Assembly: GCA_934215995.1 (NCBI GenBank)
Contig: CAKQBC010000087.1
Coordinates: 1 to 8,468 of the forward strand
DNA from: an uncultured Bacillus sp.
Lineage (GTDB): Bacteria > Bacillota > Bacilli > Bacillales > DSM-1321
Reading direction: 5' to 3'
Length of the DNA stretch: 8,468 nt
Part shown: positions 7,193 to 8,468 of the stretch, piece by piece
Position numbering within the stretch: position 1 is the stretch's first letter
Layout: each line of letters starts with the position of its first letter
Program-made: the position numbers and the translations under genes
Notes under the pieces: model-generated
Seen by the model: the letters and a program-made list of their open reading frames with translations, nothing else
Told to the model about the DNA's origin: nothing
The model's database searches: none

Positions 7193-7245
7193 AAAGCGAA
7201 AGCACCCGTTTAGCGACGTATGGACTGGAGTCCATATTAGCGAAC
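7193..7245. repeat. Structured intergenic element with palindrome and AGCGA repeats
   Basis: Just after ygaE there is a near-perfect palindrome, TATGGACT (7219-7226) and AGTCCATA (7229-7236) separated by GG. It is flanked by direct copies of TTAGCGA (7210-7216 and 7237-7243), with a third AGCGA at 7195-7199. The wording (AGCGAAAGCACCCGTTTAGCGA) resembles a short dispersed intergenic repeat that I recall from several Bacillaceae genomes, usually found between a stop codon and a terminator. That resemblance is from memory; only the internal symmetry is seen here. Confidence 0.5.
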
Positions 7246-7279
7246 AAAAAAAGCAGTTGTCACTTCAACTGCTTTTTTT
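7246..7279. terminator. Bidirectional terminator between ygaE and the permease operon
   Basis: A-run 7246-7252, arm GCAGTTG (7253-7259), loop TCACTT, arm CAACTGC (7266-7272), T-run 7273-7279. With the A/T runs the pairing reaches 14 bp, and both strands read hairpin plus seven T. It lies between convergent genes, 59 bases after the ygaE stop and 5 bases beyond the dppC stop, and should serve both. Confidence 0.93.
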
Positions 7280-7284
7280 CTATG

Positions 7285-8184
7285 CTAATTTTTCATGCGT
7301 GGATCGAGCGCATCCCGTAAACCGTCTCCCATCAGGTTGAATCCCAAAACGGTCAGCATGATGGCCAATCCTGGAAAGACCATGGTCCATGGAGCATTTA
7401 TCAAAAATGATTTGGCATCAGACAGCATTTTGCCCCATTCAGGATTCGGCGCTTCCGCTCCCAGTCCGAGAAAGCCGAGGGCTGCCGCTTCGATGATGGC
7501 TGTAGCGATAGCCAATGTTCCCTGCACAATAATCGGCGCCATGCTGTTCGGCAATACATGATGGAACAATATACGCGAATTGCTCATCCCAATAGCCTTA
7601 GCGGCCATAATATATTCTTCTTCTTTTACACTGAGCACCCTTGACCGGATCAGCCTCCCAAACGTAGGGATGTTGATGATCGCTATTGCAATCAATGCAT
7701 TCTGCAAGGACGGCCCAAGGACCGCTACAATCGCTATCGCCAAAAGGATACTTGGAAACGCAAGCATGATATCGAAGATTCTGGAGATCAGGGAATCAAC
7801 CCATCTTCCGAAATAACCGGCAATGATACCGAGCAACGATCCCACTGCCATCGATCCAAGTACGGAAAAGAATCCTACCCATAAGGAAATCCTTGCTCCA
7901 TACACGACACGGGAAAAAATATCCCTGCCGAAGTCGTCAGTACCGAACCAATGGTCTGAAGATGGCGGCTGAAAACGGCTTTCCCTGATCTGTTCATCAA
8001 ACTCATACGGGGCGATCAAAGGGGCAAATAAAGCCAGGAGAATGAATCCAATCACAATAAAAGCTCCCACAACCGCAATTTTATTCTTTTTAAAGCTCCG
8101 CCATGCTTCGACCCACGGCGAAACGGACTTTTCAACTTGATTAGTAGTCGGAGGCTTAACATTATTATTAGTTGTTAATTCCAT
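7285..8184 (-). CDS. dppC: Peptide ABC transporter permease, DppC/OppC family
   Basis: One of the two membrane subunits of a dipeptide/oligopeptide-type (or nickel-type) ABC importer. Its length of 299 residues fits the family. A polar Asn/Thr-rich cytoplasmic N-terminus (1-35) leads into a first membrane segment at about 36-59. The family signature HWFGTDDFGRDIFSRVVYGA follows at 78-97, then about five more segments (near 101-125, 137-156, 158-176, 222-243, 266-287). The cytoplasmic EAA loop that docks on the ATPase is at 190-218 (EYIMAAKAIGM, then HHVLPNSMAPI). LGFLGLGAEAPNPEWG and the C-terminal GDGLRDALDPR are typical. The start is supported by AAGGAGG (positions 8194-8200, read on the minus strand), 9 bases before the ATG. 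It lies 17 bases after the upstream permease gene and is the last gene of that operon. The substrate cannot be told from the permease alone; dppC rather than oppC is a choice by similarity. Confidence 0.9.
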   Translation of the reverse strand: MELTTNNNVKPPTTNQVEKSVSPWVEAWRSFKKNKIAVVGAFIVIGFILLALFAPLIAPYEFDEQIRESRFQPPSSDHWFGTDDFGRDIFSRVVYGARISLWVGFFSVLGSMAVGSLLGIIAGYFGRWVDSLISRIFDIMLAFPSILLAIAIVAVLGPSLQNALIAIAIINIPTFGRLIRSRVLSVKEEEYIMAAKAIGMSNSRILFHHVLPNSMAPIIVQGTLAIATAIIEAAALGFLGLGAEAPNPEWGKMLSDAKSFLINAPWTMVFPGLAIMLTVLGFNLMGDGLRDALDPRMKN

Positions 8185-8201
8185 TTGTCTATCCCTCCTT
8201 C

Positions 8202-8468
8202 TTATCTATATTTAATACGGGGATCCACAACTGCATACAGAAGATCCACTATTAAATTTATCAGAACAAAGAAAACCGCAATTATGAGAATCCCAGATTG
8301 GATAACCGGATAATCCCTGTATTGGATGGCATCGTATATATACCTGCCTATGCCCGGCCAACTGAAGATTGTTTCCGTCAATATTGCCCCCCCGAGCAAC
8401 AGCCCGGTCTGTAAACCAATGATTGTAAGGACTGGTATTACCGCATTTTTGAAAGAGTGCTTATATAC
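8202..8468 (-). CDS. dppB: Peptide ABC transporter permease, DppB/OppB family, C-terminal part
   Basis: The partner permease of the gene downstream. The frame is open from the window edge and ends at TAA (8202-8204), showing 88 C-terminal residues of a protein that is usually about 310-335 long. The end of the EAA loop is visible (HSFKNAVIPVLTIIG), then LLLGGAILTETIFSWPGIGR, RDYPVIQSG, a last hydrophobic segment and the family's C-terminal VDPRIKY. The TTG at 8397-8399 is an internal leucine codon, not a start. Seven consecutive C at 8387-8393 (G on the coding strand) leave the frame intact. The dppB-dppC order with a 17-base gap is the standard arrangement; binding protein and ATPase genes, if present, would lie beyond the right edge. 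Confidence 0.9.
   Translation of the reverse strand, partial: VYKHSFKNAVIPVLTIIGLQTGLLLGGAILTETIFSWPGIGRYIYDAIQYRDYPVIQSGILIIAVFFVLINLIVDLLYAVVDPRIKYR

Noticed and set aside
8387..8393. Run of seven C in the dppB fragment as a possible phase-variation tract
   Set aside because: The frame is intact and the residues encoded (LLLGGAIL) are the normal family sequence; seven bases is short for a contingency locus in this group.

Overview
The window looks like chromosomal DNA from a low- to mid-GC Gram-positive bacterium of the Bacillaceae (Bacillus sensu lato). The reasons are strong AGGAGG-type ribosome binding sites, A/T-rich intergenic regions with hairpin-plus-T terminators, a textbook CcpA cre box, a CodY-like box, and GsaB and YgaE proteins of Bacillus type. 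From memory, gsaB and ygaE are also neighbours in Bacillus subtilis. This is housekeeping and metabolic sequence. I see no phage, transposase, CRISPR, rRNA or tRNA.

Layout from left to right: (1) the 3' part of gsaB, a glutamate-1-semialdehyde aminotransferase, on the + strand and closed by a strong terminator; (2) a 332-bp regulatory region with a cre box, a likely sigma-A promoter overlapped by a CodY-like box, and an unusual leader in which a perfect Shine-Dalgarno lies 42 bases before the gltB start; (3) gltB, a complete but divergent 1471-residue glutamate synthase large subunit with no gltD beside it, closed by a terminator; (4) a 246-bp intergenic region with candidate promoters, a perfect 14-bp palindrome and a second inverted repeat; (5) ygaE, an FUSC/aromatic acid exporter-type membrane protein; (6) a short structured intergenic repeat-like element and a bidirectional terminator; (7) on the - strand, a complete DppC/OppC-type permease gene and the 3' end of the DppB/OppB-type permease gene before it in the same operon.

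How they could work together: GltB would make glutamate from glutamine and 2-oxoglutarate. Glutamate, through glutamyl-tRNA and glutamate-1-semialdehyde, feeds the GsaB reaction to 5-aminolevulinate for heme. The separate terminators argue for independent transcription units, so this link is metabolic at most. The dipeptide/oligopeptide permeases are a separate convergent operon.

Most worth a second look are the solitary, divergent GltB with an additional cysteine in its iron-sulfur motif, the odd leader before it (possible coupled leader ORF ending in an ATGA overlap), its apparent CcpA and CodY control sites, and the palindromes upstream of ygaE. I did not find a clearly new multi-gene system.
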